A stretch of 64,000 nucleotides of DNA. Origin: Bog-473 sp963753115 (GTDB lineage Bacteria; Actinomycetota; Acidimicrobiia; Acidimicrobiales; RAAP-2). A program made the translations under genes and the position numbers. The notes under the pieces are model-generated. The model did not search any database and was not told the DNA's origin. It saw only the letters and a program-made list of their open reading frames with translations. This document shows positions 8,542 to 17,962 of this stretch, piece by piece. The stretch covers positions 180,902 through 244,901 of the forward strand of contig CAVWBB010000018.1 of the NCBI GenBank assembly GCA_963753115.1, in the 5' to 3' direction. Position 1 is the stretch's first letter, and the number at the start of each line of letters is the position of its first letter.

Positions 8542-9394
8542 ATGCAGCTACACAAGACAATGCGTGTCGCGGGAGTGTCTCTATCCGCCGCTGCGCTTGC
8601 CCTGCTAACTGCAGAAGGATCAGCGGCAGCACATGAAGGGACGTCCGCACCGGACCTGCGGGGTCGGGTCACCTCGGTCGCGTCGGGCGACTTCGTGCTG
8701 CAGAAGCACGACGGCTCCACCGAGACGGTGGACACCACGCCGAGCACGACCTACTCGGAGCCGGGGAGCTCCGTTGCTCCTTCCGGAGTCCTCGACGGCG
8801 AGAGCGTGGCGGTCACACTGGACCCGACGGCGTCGAGCCCCACGGCCACGAACGTCGGCGTGTTCCCCGAGAGGGTGAGCGGCCGCGTGACGAACGTCTC
8901 GGGGTCGACCCTCACGGTGACGAACCGACATGGGACCCGACACGGTCCTCGTGTCGCCGAGCACCAAGTACTACGAGAAGGGCACGACGCCGACCGGCGT
9001 GAGCCAGGGTGAACTGGTCTCTGCCTTCGGCCTGCCGGACTCGAGCACGCAGGGTGAACTCGATGCACAGGTCGTCGCCATCTTCGGACCGCAGCCGCAG
9101 CCGCAACCGCCGACCCCGGTGACGCAGCCGCAGCCGCAACCGCCGACCCCGGTGACGCAGCCGCAGTCGGTGGCACCGACTTCCGGGGCTGGCGCACGTG
9201 CCCCCCACTTCGGGACTTCCACGGTGCAGCCAGGCGAGCCGGAGTCTGGCGGGCAGAGCCTCCGTGGGGTGGAACCGCCCCACCCCGGGTGGGCCCACCT
9301 CGTCACACGGGTCCTGGGGCGGTCACGGCGGCCCCAGCGGCCAGGGCGGCTGCGGAGGCCACCGGTGACAGCGAAGGGGTTCCACTCCTCGTAG
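8542..9394 (+). pseudogene. Secreted DUF5666-like repeat protein, frameshifted
   Basis: ATG 8542 follows GGAGGT and gives a signal peptide (VAGVSLSAAALALLTAEGSA), then beta-rich repeats RGRVTSVASGDFVLQKHDGS and SGRVTNVSGSTLTVTNR, of the DUF5666 type. Near 8925-8935 sense passes to another frame (DTVLVSPSTKYYEKGTTPTG, then GELVSAFGLPDSSTQGELDA), so one base has been gained or lost. The second frame continues through a PQPQPPTPVT repeat to a stop at 9394. A third frame ends at 9372 in the glycine-rich tail GGHGGPSGQGGCGGHR, possibly the ancestral C-terminus, which would need another indel. Function is unknown; a secreted, exposed protein is likely. Confidence 0.6.
9092..9157 (+). repeat. 33-bp tandem repeat, two perfect copies
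   Basis: Two identical 33-base units (9092-9124 and 9125-9157), each encoding QPQPQPPTPVT in the frame of the secreted protein, followed by the start of a third (CAGCCGCAG). The unit is a multiple of three, so copy number can change without loss of frame. It forms a Pro/Gln linker. Confidence 0.9.
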
Positions 9395-9396
9395 GC

Positions 9397-9440
9397 GAGG
9401 GCCCCGGGGTTCATCCATCCATGGAAGGCCCCGGGGCCTT
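9397..9440. terminator. Strong GC hairpin between convergent genes
   Basis: GGCCCCGGGG at about 9399-9408 pairs perfectly with CCCCGGGGCC at about 9428-9437, giving a 10-bp stem with a loop of about 19 bases; the second arm also lies in the palindrome AAGGCCCCGGGGCCTT. The hairpin sits between the 3' ends of the secreted protein gene and the convergent esterase gene. No clear T-tract follows, so factor-independent termination is plausible but not proven. Confidence 0.5.
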
Positions 9441-9457
9441 GTCGCGTCGCCCCGGCC

Positions 9458-11056
9458 TTACCCGGGTCCACCTGCCGCCAGCGGGCGGTGCCGCTCCAGC
9501 ACGGACAGCTCCTCGTTCCTCGGCGCGTTCTCGGCCCGGGTGTCCGCACCGAAGATCATGGTGGCCCGCTCGACCGGGTCCCACGCAGCCCAACCATCGA
9601 TTCCGTCGTGACTTGGATCCCCCGTCGCGGCGAAGGTGAGCCATGCCCGTTGCATCTGAGTCGAGAGCGCCTCGACGGCCGGGCCGCCGCCGGAGAAGAC
9701 CTGCACCACCGGCAGGTGCACCGCTCCGAACACGAACGGGAGCTCAAGTGCGTGGCAGGAGCCCAGAATCCCGCCGAAGGCCGGCGACTCCCAGTCGAAC
9801 AGATAGACGAAGGCGCGTGAGCCACGGGCCACATGTGTGGCGGCGAGCTGGAGGCTCGGCCAACGGAACACGATGTCCGTCCCGAAGGCCACCCAGATCG
9901 CATTGGGGTCGACCGGTTCCCCACGCTGCTGACGCGCTGACCGGTACGCATCGATCACCTCCACCGCGGGCATGTCCGGCACCGCGTTGGCCACCCAGCG
10001 CGTCACGCCCTCCTCGTCCATGGACATCAGCGCGGGATTGCCGAGTCCGAAGAGCGTGAGCTCGTCCCGGTTGGTGCCGATCACCATGTCGATGCCGTCT
10101 GCCGCGCCGTGGGCGACCGCAGTGAGTGGATCATCGGGCAACAAGACACCATCGACGACCGGAAGAAATGGGAGCGGGATCATCCCGGGGTCAGGACGAC
10201 GCTTTCCCATCTCTTCCGTCGCGGCCACGAGTTCGGTCGCAGGGATGCGCTCGAGTGCTTCCCGAGTGCAGGCCGCGACGCCGAGCGCTGCCGCCAGCCG
10301 GTCAGCCGATCGTTCGGCGTCCTCGAGCGTGTGCACATGCACACCGCCGCTCTGCACGACGGCCCGGCGGAAGAGCCCCTTGGCTGCGGGCGTCCCTAAC
10401 AGCGTGGCCACGCTGAAACCCCCTGCGGACTCGCCGAAAATGGTGACCCGGTCGGGGTCGCCGCCGAAGGCCGCAATGTTGTCCCGCACCCACCGCAGCG
10501 CGGCGATCTGGTCCTGCAGGCCCCAATTGCCGACCAGCCCATCGGGATCGGCAAGGTCACGGTGCCCGAGGAATCCCAGGGCGCCCAGCCGGTAATTGAT
10601 CGTGACGACCACAGCATCGCCGTTCCGTACCAGGTCCCCACCGCGATACAAGAAGACCGAGCCGCTGCCGGAGGTGAAACCGCCTCCATGAATGAAGACC
10701 ATGACCGGGCGGCCCTGTCCTGGCTTCGAAGCGGGCGATTCGGGTAACGACGGGGTCCAGACGTTGAGCGAGAGACAGTCCTCACTGTGCGGTTCAGAAT
10801 CCGCCGGATCCGAAGGGCTTGTGATGCCAGGCACGGCGGCCGACTGCGGAGCGATCGGGCCGAAGGTCGATGCGTCGCGCACGTCGCTCCACGAGTCGGG
10901 TTCCAACGGGGGTCGCCAACGCAATGCGCCGATGGGGGCACGACCGTAAGGGATCCCGGAAAAAGACCACAGATCCCCGCGCCAGACACCCCTGAGTCTC
11001 CCCTGAGCAACAGACACGACACCGTTCACGCCTGAGGACCATACGGATGCATGCAC
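9458..11056 (-). CDS. Type-B carboxylesterase
   Basis: Alpha/beta hydrolase of the carboxylesterase/PnbA family, 532 residues, the usual length. The N-terminal signature is GIPYGRAPIGALRWRPP, with EDCLSLNVWTP following. The oxyanion loop is FIHGGGFTSGSG, the nucleophile is in FGESAGGFSVATLL (about residue 205), the acid is probably in GTNRDELTLF, and the histidine is in GSCHALELPFVFG. No signal peptide is evident, so it is probably cytosolic. The start is uncertain: ATG 11056 has no good ribosome-binding site, and GTG 11029 is an alternative. The physiological ester is unknown. Confidence 0.88.
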   Translation of the reverse strand: MHASVWSSGVNGVVSVAQGRLRGVWRGDLWSFSGIPYGRAPIGALRWRPPLEPDSWSDVRDASTFGPIAPQSAAVPGITSPSDPADSEPHSEDCLSLNVWTPSLPESPASKPGQGRPVMVFIHGGGFTSGSGSVFLYRGGDLVRNGDAVVVTINYRLGALGFLGHRDLADPDGLVGNWGLQDQIAALRWVRDNIAAFGGDPDRVTIFGESAGGFSVATLLGTPAAKGLFRRAVVQSGGVHVHTLEDAERSADRLAAALGVAACTREALERIPATELVAATEEMGKRRPDPGMIPLPFLPVVDGVLLPDDPLTAVAHGAADGIDMVIGTNRDELTLFGLGNPALMSMDEEGVTRWVANAVPDMPAVEVIDAYRSARQQRGEPVDPNAIWVAFGTDIVFRWPSLQLAATHVARGSRAFVYLFDWESPAFGGILGSCHALELPFVFGAVHLPVVQVFSGGGPAVEALSTQMQRAWLTFAATGDPSHDGIDGWAAWDPVERATMIFGADTRAENAPRNEELSVLERHRPLAAGGPG

Positions 11057-11157
11057 GACGGGTCAATCGAAGCGCCGATCACACCGATAGACGAATAGAG
11101 GGTGAACACCGCGCGAACTCGAGATGCGGCCGGACAGAAACGAAGGGGATGCCGAAA

Positions 11158-12456
11158 ATGCCACTCAAGCAGCCATTACGCTGTTGCGCCGTGGATGCAG
11201 TGAATTGTCGGGGCACTGCCCGCAGGCGGGCTCCTCTTGTCAGGTTGACCATGGTTGCCGGCCTTCTCGGCGCGTTGCTGTCGGCGACGGCCATGGCGAA
11301 CGCGGGCGCCACGACATCGACCACGCAGCCCGGGCCCGCACCGAACCAGTCGCAGATCAATGCCACACGGTCGCAAGTCAGCAAGATTGAGAGCACGTTG
11401 GCCCAAGAGGAGCAGCAGACCTCCATCCTCGACGACAAGTACAACACGGCGGAGCAAAACCTCCAGGACGCGCAGACGGCCATGCAGACGATCGCCGCAA
11501 ATCTCGTCCAGACGCGGTCGACCGTCGACGAGGACCGGCGGCTCGTGGCGAAGGACGCGGTGCAGGCGTACGTCTACGGCACGCCTGAGTCCGGCTTCGC
11601 CTCGTACTTCTCCACCTCGGCCACACTGAACGAGGCACGCAACCAGTACACGAGCCAGATCGTCGGCGACCTGACCAAGGACGAGGTCTCGCTGTTGCAG
11701 TCGGAGGCGCAGTTGCAGGCGCAGCAAACCGCGCAGCAGACGGCGGCAAGCCAGGCCCAAACGGAGGCCGCGCAGGCCAAGTCGCTCGCGCAAGCGAACG
11801 AACAGGAAGCCGCCGCGACGAAGGCGACGTTGAACCAGGTGCAGGGGCAACTGGCCCAAGAGGTCGCGCAGGCCGCCATTCAAGAAGCTCAACAGCAGGC
11901 TGCGGCCGCGGCGCGCGCCGCCAGCGCAGCAGCACAGCAACGGGCCGCCGCCGCGGCAGCAACGGCCGCGACCGTCGCCGGCGCAGTCGGAGGCTCATCG
12001 AGCGCGGCGGCCGCGACCGCCGCGGCGAACCAGGCCGGCGGCTCGGTCGGGCCAGTGGGCGGGTCCTCCTCGGGCGGGAGCGCGGGGATGGCGGCAGTGC
12101 AGGCGGCCGTCTCCCAGCTGGGAGTGCCCTACGTCTTCGGCGGCGAGCAGCCGGGGGTCGGTTTCGACTGTTCAGGTCTCGTCCAGTGGGCCTGGAGCCA
12201 TGCGGGCGTCTCCATCCCGAGGACCACGGAGACGGAGTGGCCGGCCCTGACGCACGTCTCGCTCGATGCGCTCCAACCCGGTGACCTGCTCTTCTATTTC
12301 AACCTCGACGGTGACAGCCAGGTCGACCACGTCGTCATGTTCACCGGTTCAGGGCCCTATGGCACCGACACGGTGATTCAGGCTCCGTTCACCGGATCGA
12401 CCGTGTCCTATTCGCCCATCTTCACCGAGGGCCTCATCGGGGCCGCCCGCCCCTAG
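11158..12456 (+). CDS. Secreted NlpC/P60 (C40) peptidoglycan endopeptidase with coiled-coil stalk
   Basis: A RipA-like wall hydrolase that would cut peptide stems of peptidoglycan during division. A basic N-terminus and hydrophobic segment (MVAGLLGALLSATAMANAGA) form the signal peptide. Residues about 50-250 are Gln/Ala-rich coiled coil (NATRSQVSKIESTLAQEEQQ). A Gly/Ser linker follows, then the NlpC/P60 domain with the catalytic cysteine in VGFDCSGLVQWAW and histidine in QVDHVVMFTG. The ATG at 11158 has AAGGGG nine bases upstream; ATG 11149 is too close to that site. The coiled coil probably acts as an autoinhibitory or FtsX-binding segment, as in RipC/PcsB-like proteins (inference). Confidence 0.88.
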   Translation: MPLKQPLRCCAVDAVNCRGTARRRAPLVRLTMVAGLLGALLSATAMANAGATTSTTQPGPAPNQSQINATRSQVSKIESTLAQEEQQTSILDDKYNTAEQNLQDAQTAMQTIAANLVQTRSTVDEDRRLVAKDAVQAYVYGTPESGFASYFSTSATLNEARNQYTSQIVGDLTKDEVSLLQSEAQLQAQQTAQQTAASQAQTEAAQAKSLAQANEQEAAATKATLNQVQGQLAQEVAQAAIQEAQQQAAAAARAASAAAQQRAAAAAATAATVAGAVGGSSSAAAATAAANQAGGSVGPVGGSSSGGSAGMAAVQAAVSQLGVPYVFGGEQPGVGFDCSGLVQWAWSHAGVSIPRTTETEWPALTHVSLDALQPGDLLFYFNLDGDSQVDHVVMFTGSGPYGTDTVIQAPFTGSTVSYSPIFTEGLIGAARP

Positions 12457-12504
12457 CCTCCCCGGTCAGAATCCGGTTGCCGGGTTGATCGGTACGATGG
12501 CCCG

Positions 12505-13386
12505 GTGGCCAGCGGGCGCCAGGTCGTAGGCGAGCAGAACCGGTCGACCGCAATCGTGCCGATTCGCATTGCCAGCGAGCAGAACGGCGAGCTCGAGGAT
12601 CCTCGTCTGTCCGACGTCGACGAATGGGGCCGGTCCGAGCGGACGCGGGCTCTGGCCCGCGCAATGTACGAGCCCATCTACTCAAAGTGGTTCCGCACCG
12701 AGTGGGAGGGCCTCCACAAGATTCCGGCTGAGGGCGGCGCGCTGCTGGTGGCCAACCATGCCGGTGCCATCCCTTCTGACGCGCCGGTCATCATGCACGG
12801 GATCGAGAAGGAGCTTGGGCGACCCGTCTACGGGTTGGCCGACTACTTCTTCCGCACCGTTCCGGTGGTCGGGACCTTGTGGGCACGGGCCGGCGGCGTC
12901 TCGGCGCGTCCCGCCAACGCGTACCGGCTCTTGAAGGAGCAGCAGCAATTGGCCCTCGTCTTCCCGGAAGGGACCAAGGGAACATCCAAGTCGTTCACCG
13001 ACCGGTACCAGCTGCGGCGGTTCGGCCGCGGTGGCTTCGTCGAGATCGCCATGCGGGCCGGGGTCCCCGTCATTCCCATTTCCGTCATCGGATCGGAAGA
13101 GGCAATGCCAGTGCTGTTGCGCCTGCCCAGCGTGGCCCGCGCCCTCGGTCTCCCCTACTTTCCGATCACGGCGAACGTCCTCGCACTCGGGCCGCTCGGC
13201 GTGGTCACACCCTTCCCGGCCAAGTTCAAGCTGCGAGTGCTCGATCCGGTGCGCTTCGACGTGCCGGCGGATCAGGACCGATACTCGAAGAGCCGGATCA
13301 TGGAGGAGTCCGAACGCATCCGCTCGCTGCTCCAAGAGTCCGTGTACGACATGCTGCGCGATCGGCGCAGCGTCTGGTTCGGGTGA
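12505..13386 (+). CDS. PlsC-like 1-acylglycerol-3-phosphate acyltransferase family protein
   Basis: Membrane-associated acyltransferase. The catalytic NHx4D box is NHAGAIPSDAP near residue 90; the substrate-binding box is LVFPEGTKG near residue 155; VPVIPISVIGSEEAMPVL is the family third box. At 293 residues from GTG 12505 it has an N-terminal extension of about 70 residues before the domain, like the mycobacterial Rv0502 type. It is followed after four bases by an SDR gene, the same pairing as Rv0502/Rv0501 of M. tuberculosis. The lipid substrate is not established. Confidence 0.87.
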   Translation: MASGRQVVGEQNRSTAIVPIRIASEQNGELEDPRLSDVDEWGRSERTRALARAMYEPIYSKWFRTEWEGLHKIPAEGGALLVANHAGAIPSDAPVIMHGIEKELGRPVYGLADYFFRTVPVVGTLWARAGGVSARPANAYRLLKEQQQLALVFPEGTKGTSKSFTDRYQLRRFGRGGFVEIAMRAGVPVIPISVIGSEEAMPVLLRLPSVARALGLPYFPITANVLALGPLGVVTPFPAKFKLRVLDPVRFDVPADQDRYSKSRIMEESERIRSLLQESVYDMLRDRRSVWFG

Positions 13387-13390
13387 GATC

Positions 13391-14431
13391 ATGGTGAGCC
13401 GTCGGGTCCTCGTCACGGGCGCCGATACGTTCTGGGGTGGCCGCATGGTCCAGGCCCTCGAGACGGACCCCACCATGGACGTGATCCTGGGCATGGGCGC
13501 ACGGACGCCCTCGGTCCCCTTCGAGCGGGCTGAGTTCGTCCGGGCCGACCAGACCTACTCCATGATGAACCGGATCGTGAAGGCGACCCAGGTGGACACG
13601 ATCCTCCACACCTTCATGATCACGAATTCCAGTGCTGTGTCCCGGCGGGCCATGCACGAAATCAACGTCATCGGGACCATGAACCTCCTCGCCGCGGCCG
13701 GCACCGCCGGCTCGCCAGTCCGCCACATCGTGGTCAAGTCCTCGACCCTGGTCTACGGCTCTGCCGCCAGCGACCCGAACACCTTCCAAGAGGACACGCC
13801 GCGGACGAGCCCGGTGAAGAACAGCGTGGAACGTGCGCTCGTCGAGGCCGATGGCCTCATGCGTGACTTCGCGGAGGACAACCCGGGCACCACGGTCACC
13901 GTGCTCCGCTTCGCCAATGTCCTGGGCGAGCATCTGACGACGCCCATCAGCCGGAACCTGTCGCGCCCCCTCTGCCCGGCGATCTTCGGCTTCGATCCGC
14001 TCCTCCAGTTCATTGAGGAGGACGACGTGGTGCGCGCCCTCCTCCACGTCACCCGTGGTGGCATTCCCGGCCTCTACAACGTGGCGGCGGACGGACGACT
14101 CCCTTGGAGCGAGGTGGCCAACATCTGCGGGACCCGGCTTCTGCCCCTGTCCCCCTACAGCCCCCTGAAGATCCGGCCCCTGGCCCGCCTCTTCGACCTG
14201 CCCGCAGAGCTCGAGGACCTGCTCCGCTACGGCCGCGGCGTCGACACCCGCCGATTTGCCTCCACGGGGTTCAGTTACAACGCCACCAGCGCCGGTGCGG
14301 TACAGACGTTCATCAGGGCCCTACGGCTACGCCGACAGGCTGGCAAGCAGCCGAATTCGTACACCTACGAGCACGACGTGGAGCAGTTCTTCCGGCACTC
14401 GCCGTCCGTCCTGGGTGGCAGCGACACCTAG
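13391..14431 (+). CDS. Atypical NAD-dependent epimerase/SDR, partner of the PlsC-like gene
   Basis: Extended SDR of 346 residues starting at ATG 13391. The nucleotide loop is VLVTGADTFWGGRMVQAL, and the NAD-side strand reads VVKSSTLVYGSA. Where sugar epimerases have YxxxK, this protein reads SPVKNSVERALVEADG, so I see no catalytic Tyr/Lys pair in the usual place. It probably resembles Rv0501-type proteins (annotated GalE2), whose activity is unclear. The C-terminal part (YGRGVDTRRFASTGFSY) fits that subfamily. It is coupled to the acyltransferase and convergent with the GNAT gene. Confidence 0.82.
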   Translation: MVSRRVLVTGADTFWGGRMVQALETDPTMDVILGMGARTPSVPFERAEFVRADQTYSMMNRIVKATQVDTILHTFMITNSSAVSRRAMHEINVIGTMNLLAAAGTAGSPVRHIVVKSSTLVYGSAASDPNTFQEDTPRTSPVKNSVERALVEADGLMRDFAEDNPGTTVTVLRFANVLGEHLTTPISRNLSRPLCPAIFGFDPLLQFIEEDDVVRALLHVTRGGIPGLYNVAADGRLPWSEVANICGTRLLPLSPYSPLKIRPLARLFDLPAELEDLLRYGRGVDTRRFASTGFSYNATSAGAVQTFIRALRLRRQAGKQPNSYTYEHDVEQFFRHSPSVLGGSDT

Positions 14432-14448
14432 CGGACTCAGTCCACGAG

Positions 14449-15069
14449 TCAGTCCTCGAGCCACTCCTCGACCAGCTGGCGCTCGCGTACCGCCCATTCC
14501 TCTGCCGTGATGCCGTAGCGCACGTGGTCTTCCCATTCCCCATCGATTTCGAGGAAGCGCAGGGCGACTCCTTCCTCACGGATACCGAGCTTTTCGACCA
14601 CCCGTCGGCTGGCCGTGTTCCTCGGGATGATGGAGATCTCCACGCGGTGCAACGAGATCGCCTCGAAGGCGAACCGCAGCGTCACGACGACCGCCTCGGG
14701 CACCAGCCCGCGCCCGGCCAACTCTTCGTCGACCCAGTAGCCGATGAAGGCGCTCTGGAACGGGCCGCGCTGAATGGACGAGAGTGTGACCTCACCGGCG
14801 AAGCGCTCACCGACGAAGATGCCGAACCCATAGCCGGTGCCCAAATGCCGCTCGCGCTCGCGGATGCCGCAGCGGGCCGCAAAGCTCGGCCGGTCCTCCG
14901 ACGGCGCCGGCGCACCCTTGGGCCGGGGCTCCCACCGGAGCAGCCAGCTGGCACAGCGCGTCCGCACCTCGTGCCAGGCGGCAAAGTCGTTCTCCGTCAA
15001 CGAGCGCAAGAGCACGCGTTTCCCCCGGAGCTCCAGGGGCGCGTGGCGCACTGCCCTGGCCGCTGTCAT
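14449..15069 (-). CDS. GNAT acetyltransferase, RimJ/RimL type
   Basis: Acetyl-CoA-dependent N-acetyltransferase, 206 residues. It starts LRGKRVLLRSLTENDFAAWH; the acetyl-CoA loop region reads GYWVDEELAGRGLVPEAVVV, followed by HRVEISIIPRNTASRRVVEK, both standard for RimJ-family enzymes. The ATG at 15069 overlaps the stop of the upstream aminotransferase gene (ATGA). The upstream extension of the same frame runs inside that gene and is not coding. Target protein or antibiotic substrate is unknown. Confidence 0.88.
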   Translation of the reverse strand: MTAARAVRHAPLELRGKRVLLRSLTENDFAAWHEVRTRCASWLLRWEPRPKGAPAPSEDRPSFAARCGIRERERHLGTGYGFGIFVGERFAGEVTLSSIQRGPFQSAFIGYWVDEELAGRGLVPEAVVVTLRFAFEAISLHRVEISIIPRNTASRRVVEKLGIREEGVALRFLEIDGEWEDHVRYGITAEEWAVRERQLVEEWLED

Positions 15070-16154
15070 CGTTCGAGTACCTCCTTCAGCGCACCCAGGA
15101 GGGCGACGACGTTCCGCCGGCGAGCGGTGTGGCCCATGCAACCGATCCGCCAGACCTGCCCCGCCAGCCGTCCTGCGCCGGCGCCAATCTCTATGCCGTA
15201 GGTGGAGAGCAGTTCGCGCCGCACGACGGCATCTTCGACTCCCGCCGGGATCCGGACGGTGGTCAGCTGTGGCAGGCGGTGGTCGGCCGCGACAAGCAAC
15301 TCGAGCCCGAGGTCGGTCAACCCGTCCTGCAGCAGCCGGCCACACTCGGCATGTCGTGCCCAAGACGTCGGAAGCCCCTCGTCGAGAAGGACACCGAGCC
15401 CTGCATGCAGGGCGGCCACCATCACGACTGGAGCAGTGTGGTGGTACACCCGTGCCCCACCGGAGGAGTCGTTGACGTAACGGGCCAGAAGGTTCAGATC
15501 CAAGTACCAGCTCGACGGCCGGTCGACGATCCGCTCCAGGGCCCGCGCGGACGCAGTGAAGGGCGCCAGGCCGGGCGGGACCCCGAGGCACTTCTGGGTA
15601 CCGCTGTACCCCACGTCCACCGACCACCCGTCGACGTCGACCTCTATCCCCCCGAGTGACGTGACCATGTCCACGAGGAGGAGCGCGTCGCCCTTCCTCT
15701 TTCCGAGCTGCTCGATGTCGTTGCGCACACCCGTCGAGGTCTCGGCGTGCACCACGGCGATCATGCTCGGGGCCGGGTGAGCCGCCAGCAGTCGATCTGG
15801 GTCGATCGGCTCGCCCCACTCGGCATCGACCCGCACCACCTCTGCCCCGTGGCGGGACGCCACTTCGCACATGCGTTCGCCGAACACGCCGTTGACACCG
15901 ACGACCACCGGGTCGCCTGGCCGGACGAAGTTGACGAAGGATGCCTCCATACCGGCTGACCCGGTTCCGCTCAAAGGAAGCGTCAGAGCGTTCGTGGTCG
16001 CGAAGACTTGGCGCAGGCGGTCATTCGTGCTGTCGAGGAGCGCCAGGAATTGCGGATCGAGGTGGCCGAGCACGGGGCCGGCCAGCGCCATGGTGACTTC
16101 CGGGTACGAATTCGACGGCCCCGGGCCCATGAGGAGGCGGTCGGATATCCCCAT
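15066..16154 (-). CDS. Class V aminotransferase (alanine-glyoxylate / serine-pyruvate type)
   Basis: PLP-dependent transaminase, 362 residues, family length. The N-terminus LLMGPGPSNSYPEV is diagnostic, the cofactor region reads GTGSAGMEASFVNF, and the Schiff-base lysine is in GYSGTQKCLGVPPGLAPF. The substrate arginine lies in the C-terminal QLTTVRIPAGVED region. It probably converts glyoxylate/alanine or a related pair in photorespiratory-type or serine metabolism. The four-base overlap with the GNAT gene indicates one transcript. Confidence 0.9.
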   Translation of the reverse strand: MGISDRLLMGPGPSNSYPEVTMALAGPVLGHLDPQFLALLDSTNDRLRQVFATTNALTLPLSGTGSAGMEASFVNFVRPGDPVVVGVNGVFGERMCEVASRHGAEVVRVDAEWGEPIDPDRLLAAHPAPSMIAVVHAETSTGVRNDIEQLGKRKGDALLLVDMVTSLGGIEVDVDGWSVDVGYSGTQKCLGVPPGLAPFTASARALERIVDRPSSWYLDLNLLARYVNDSSGGARVYHHTAPVVMVAALHAGLGVLLDEGLPTSWARHAECGRLLQDGLTDLGLELLVAADHRLPQLTTVRIPAGVEDAVVRRELLSTYGIEIGAGAGRLAGQVWRIGCMGHTARRRNVVALLGALKEVLER

Positions 16155-16231
16155 CGGCGCATCGTGACAGGTCCACGCTCACCAGCGCCAACGCGCCGGG
16201 CATCGGAGTGGGCGTCCGATAGATTGCCTGC

Positions 16232-17962
16232 GTGGATCGGGTGCTCTACGCCCCTCGGGCGCTGTCGCCCCTCCCGCCCGACATCTCCCAGGATCCCGGA
16301 CCGTACGCGGCCTGGGCGCACCAGCGTGAGGAACGGCGAGCCAAGGCGATGCGCTCGACGAGGGGACCGAGTCTGCGCCTGGTGATGGCCGTCGCCGAAC
16401 TCGACCCCGTGACGGTGCGCCGCACGCTCCTGAGCGTGCGGCGCCAGAACGGGAACCGGTGGACGCTCACCGTGGTCGCCGCCGAGGCCCACCTCGGCGA
16501 GTTGCGAGCGCTCGTGAAGGCCACCACATCCTTCCGCGATCGACCGCGCATCCGGCTCGTCGGCGCCGGGGGGTCGTGCGCGGCGAACGATCTCCTGGGC
16601 ATCGGGATCGAGGCCGGTCGGGGTCTTGCCCGGGCCTTGATCTTCCCGGGCGACGTCTGGGCGCCTGACACGGTCACCCTGCTGATGGCTGCGCTCACGC
16701 CGTCGGGGGTGGTCTATGCCGATGAGGACGAGTTGTTGGCCGATGGCAGGTTCGTGACCCCCCGGCTGAAGCCCGACTTCTCCCCCGAATTCCTGCTCTC
16801 CAGCTCCTATGTCGGCCGGCCTCTCGCGATGGGGGCCGAAGTGGCGGACCGGCTTCCCCGGCTGCAGGCGGTCGACTCGGCCGCTCTCGAGCACGAGTGC
16901 GCACTGGCCGCGACCGAGGTGGCGGACGTGGTGACCCACATCCCCGAGGTCCTGTGCCACCGGTCGGATGAGCCGAACCAGCTGGACGGTCCGACCTCGA
17001 TCGACCACGTACAAGCGGCGCTGCTCCGCAGGCGGGAAGAGGCTGTCGTCGTGCCCGGCCGGTCGCCAGGCGCCTACCGAATTGCTCGAACCGCCAAGGC
17101 CGAGACCCCGGTGAGCATCCTCATTCCGTTCCGGGACGAGCCGCGCCTCCTTCGCACGTGCGTGGACTCGATCTTCGCGACGACTGGCCAGCACACGAGC
17201 ATCGAGCTCGTGCTCGTCGACAACGGATCCACCGACCCCGAGACGCTCACCCTGATGGAGCACCTGGCCGACAGACCCGATGTCCGGGTGCTCAGCGACC
17301 CGCGACCGTTCAATTGGGCGGCTCTCAATAACGCCGGGGCAGCAGTTGCCAGGGGCGACGTGCTGGTGTGCCTCAACAACGACATTGAGGCGCGCCAGTT
17401 CGATTGGCTCTCGCCACTCTGCGCCCAGGCCCTCCGACCCGATGTCGCCGCCGCAGGGGCCCGGCTCCTCTATCCGGATGGACGCCTGCAGCACTGTGGG
17501 CTTGTCGTCGGGCTCACGGGGGCTGCGGGACACGTCCTCGGAGGCCTGCCGGGGAACGAGCCTGGGTACCTGCGCATGGCGACGGCGGCGCGCGAGTGCT
17601 CGGCCGTGACGGGTGCCTGCCTCGCCACGCGGCGCGACGTCTTCGAGCTGCTCAACGGCTTCGACGAGACACTCGGCGTCGACCTGAACGACGTCGACTA
17701 CTGCCTTCGCGCCGCCGCCGCAGGCCTGCGAACGGTGTACGAGCCCGCCGCCGAACTGATCCACCACGAGTCGCCGAGCCGGGGCACGGCTGGCGGGGTG
17801 GGCGATGTCGTCAAGTTCGTCGACCGGTGGAAGGGGTACATTTCTGCCGGAGACCGCTACTTCAACCCACACCTCACCCGTGCGGACCCCTCGTGCGGCT
17901 TGGCCCACCCGGGAGAGGAGGACGACTGGAACCGATGGTACGCGACCCTCAAGACGCAATAG
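16232..17962 (+). CDS. Family 2 glycosyltransferase with N-terminal extension
   Basis: Of 576 residues, the first 290 or so form an extra region (VVYADEDELLADGRF suggests a degenerate GT2-like fold). A canonical GT-A domain follows: VSILIPFRDEPRLLRTCVDS, ELVLVDNGSTDPETL, metal motif CLNNDIEA, and acceptor region VTGACLATRRDVFELLNGFD with LNDVDYCLRAAAAGL. This is the layout of bacterial rhamnan/O-antigen chain-building transferases. GTG 16232 is the start; no membrane segments are seen. It is the first gene of a five-gene plus-strand glycan cluster and overlaps the next gene by 28 bases. Confidence 0.85.
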   Translation: MDRVLYAPRALSPLPPDISQDPGPYAAWAHQREERRAKAMRSTRGPSLRLVMAVAELDPVTVRRTLLSVRRQNGNRWTLTVVAAEAHLGELRALVKATTSFRDRPRIRLVGAGGSCAANDLLGIGIEAGRGLARALIFPGDVWAPDTVTLLMAALTPSGVVYADEDELLADGRFVTPRLKPDFSPEFLLSSSYVGRPLAMGAEVADRLPRLQAVDSAALEHECALAATEVADVVTHIPEVLCHRSDEPNQLDGPTSIDHVQAALLRRREEAVVVPGRSPGAYRIARTAKAETPVSILIPFRDEPRLLRTCVDSIFATTGQHTSIELVLVDNGSTDPETLTLMEHLADRPDVRVLSDPRPFNWAALNNAGAAVARGDVLVCLNNDIEARQFDWLSPLCAQALRPDVAAAGARLLYPDGRLQHCGLVVGLTGAAGHVLGGLPGNEPGYLRMATAARECSAVTGACLATRRDVFELLNGFDETLGVDLNDVDYCLRAAAAGLRTVYEPAAELIHHESPSRGTAGGVGDVVKFVDRWKGYISAGDRYFNPHLTRADPSCGLAHPGEEDDWNRWYATLKTQ

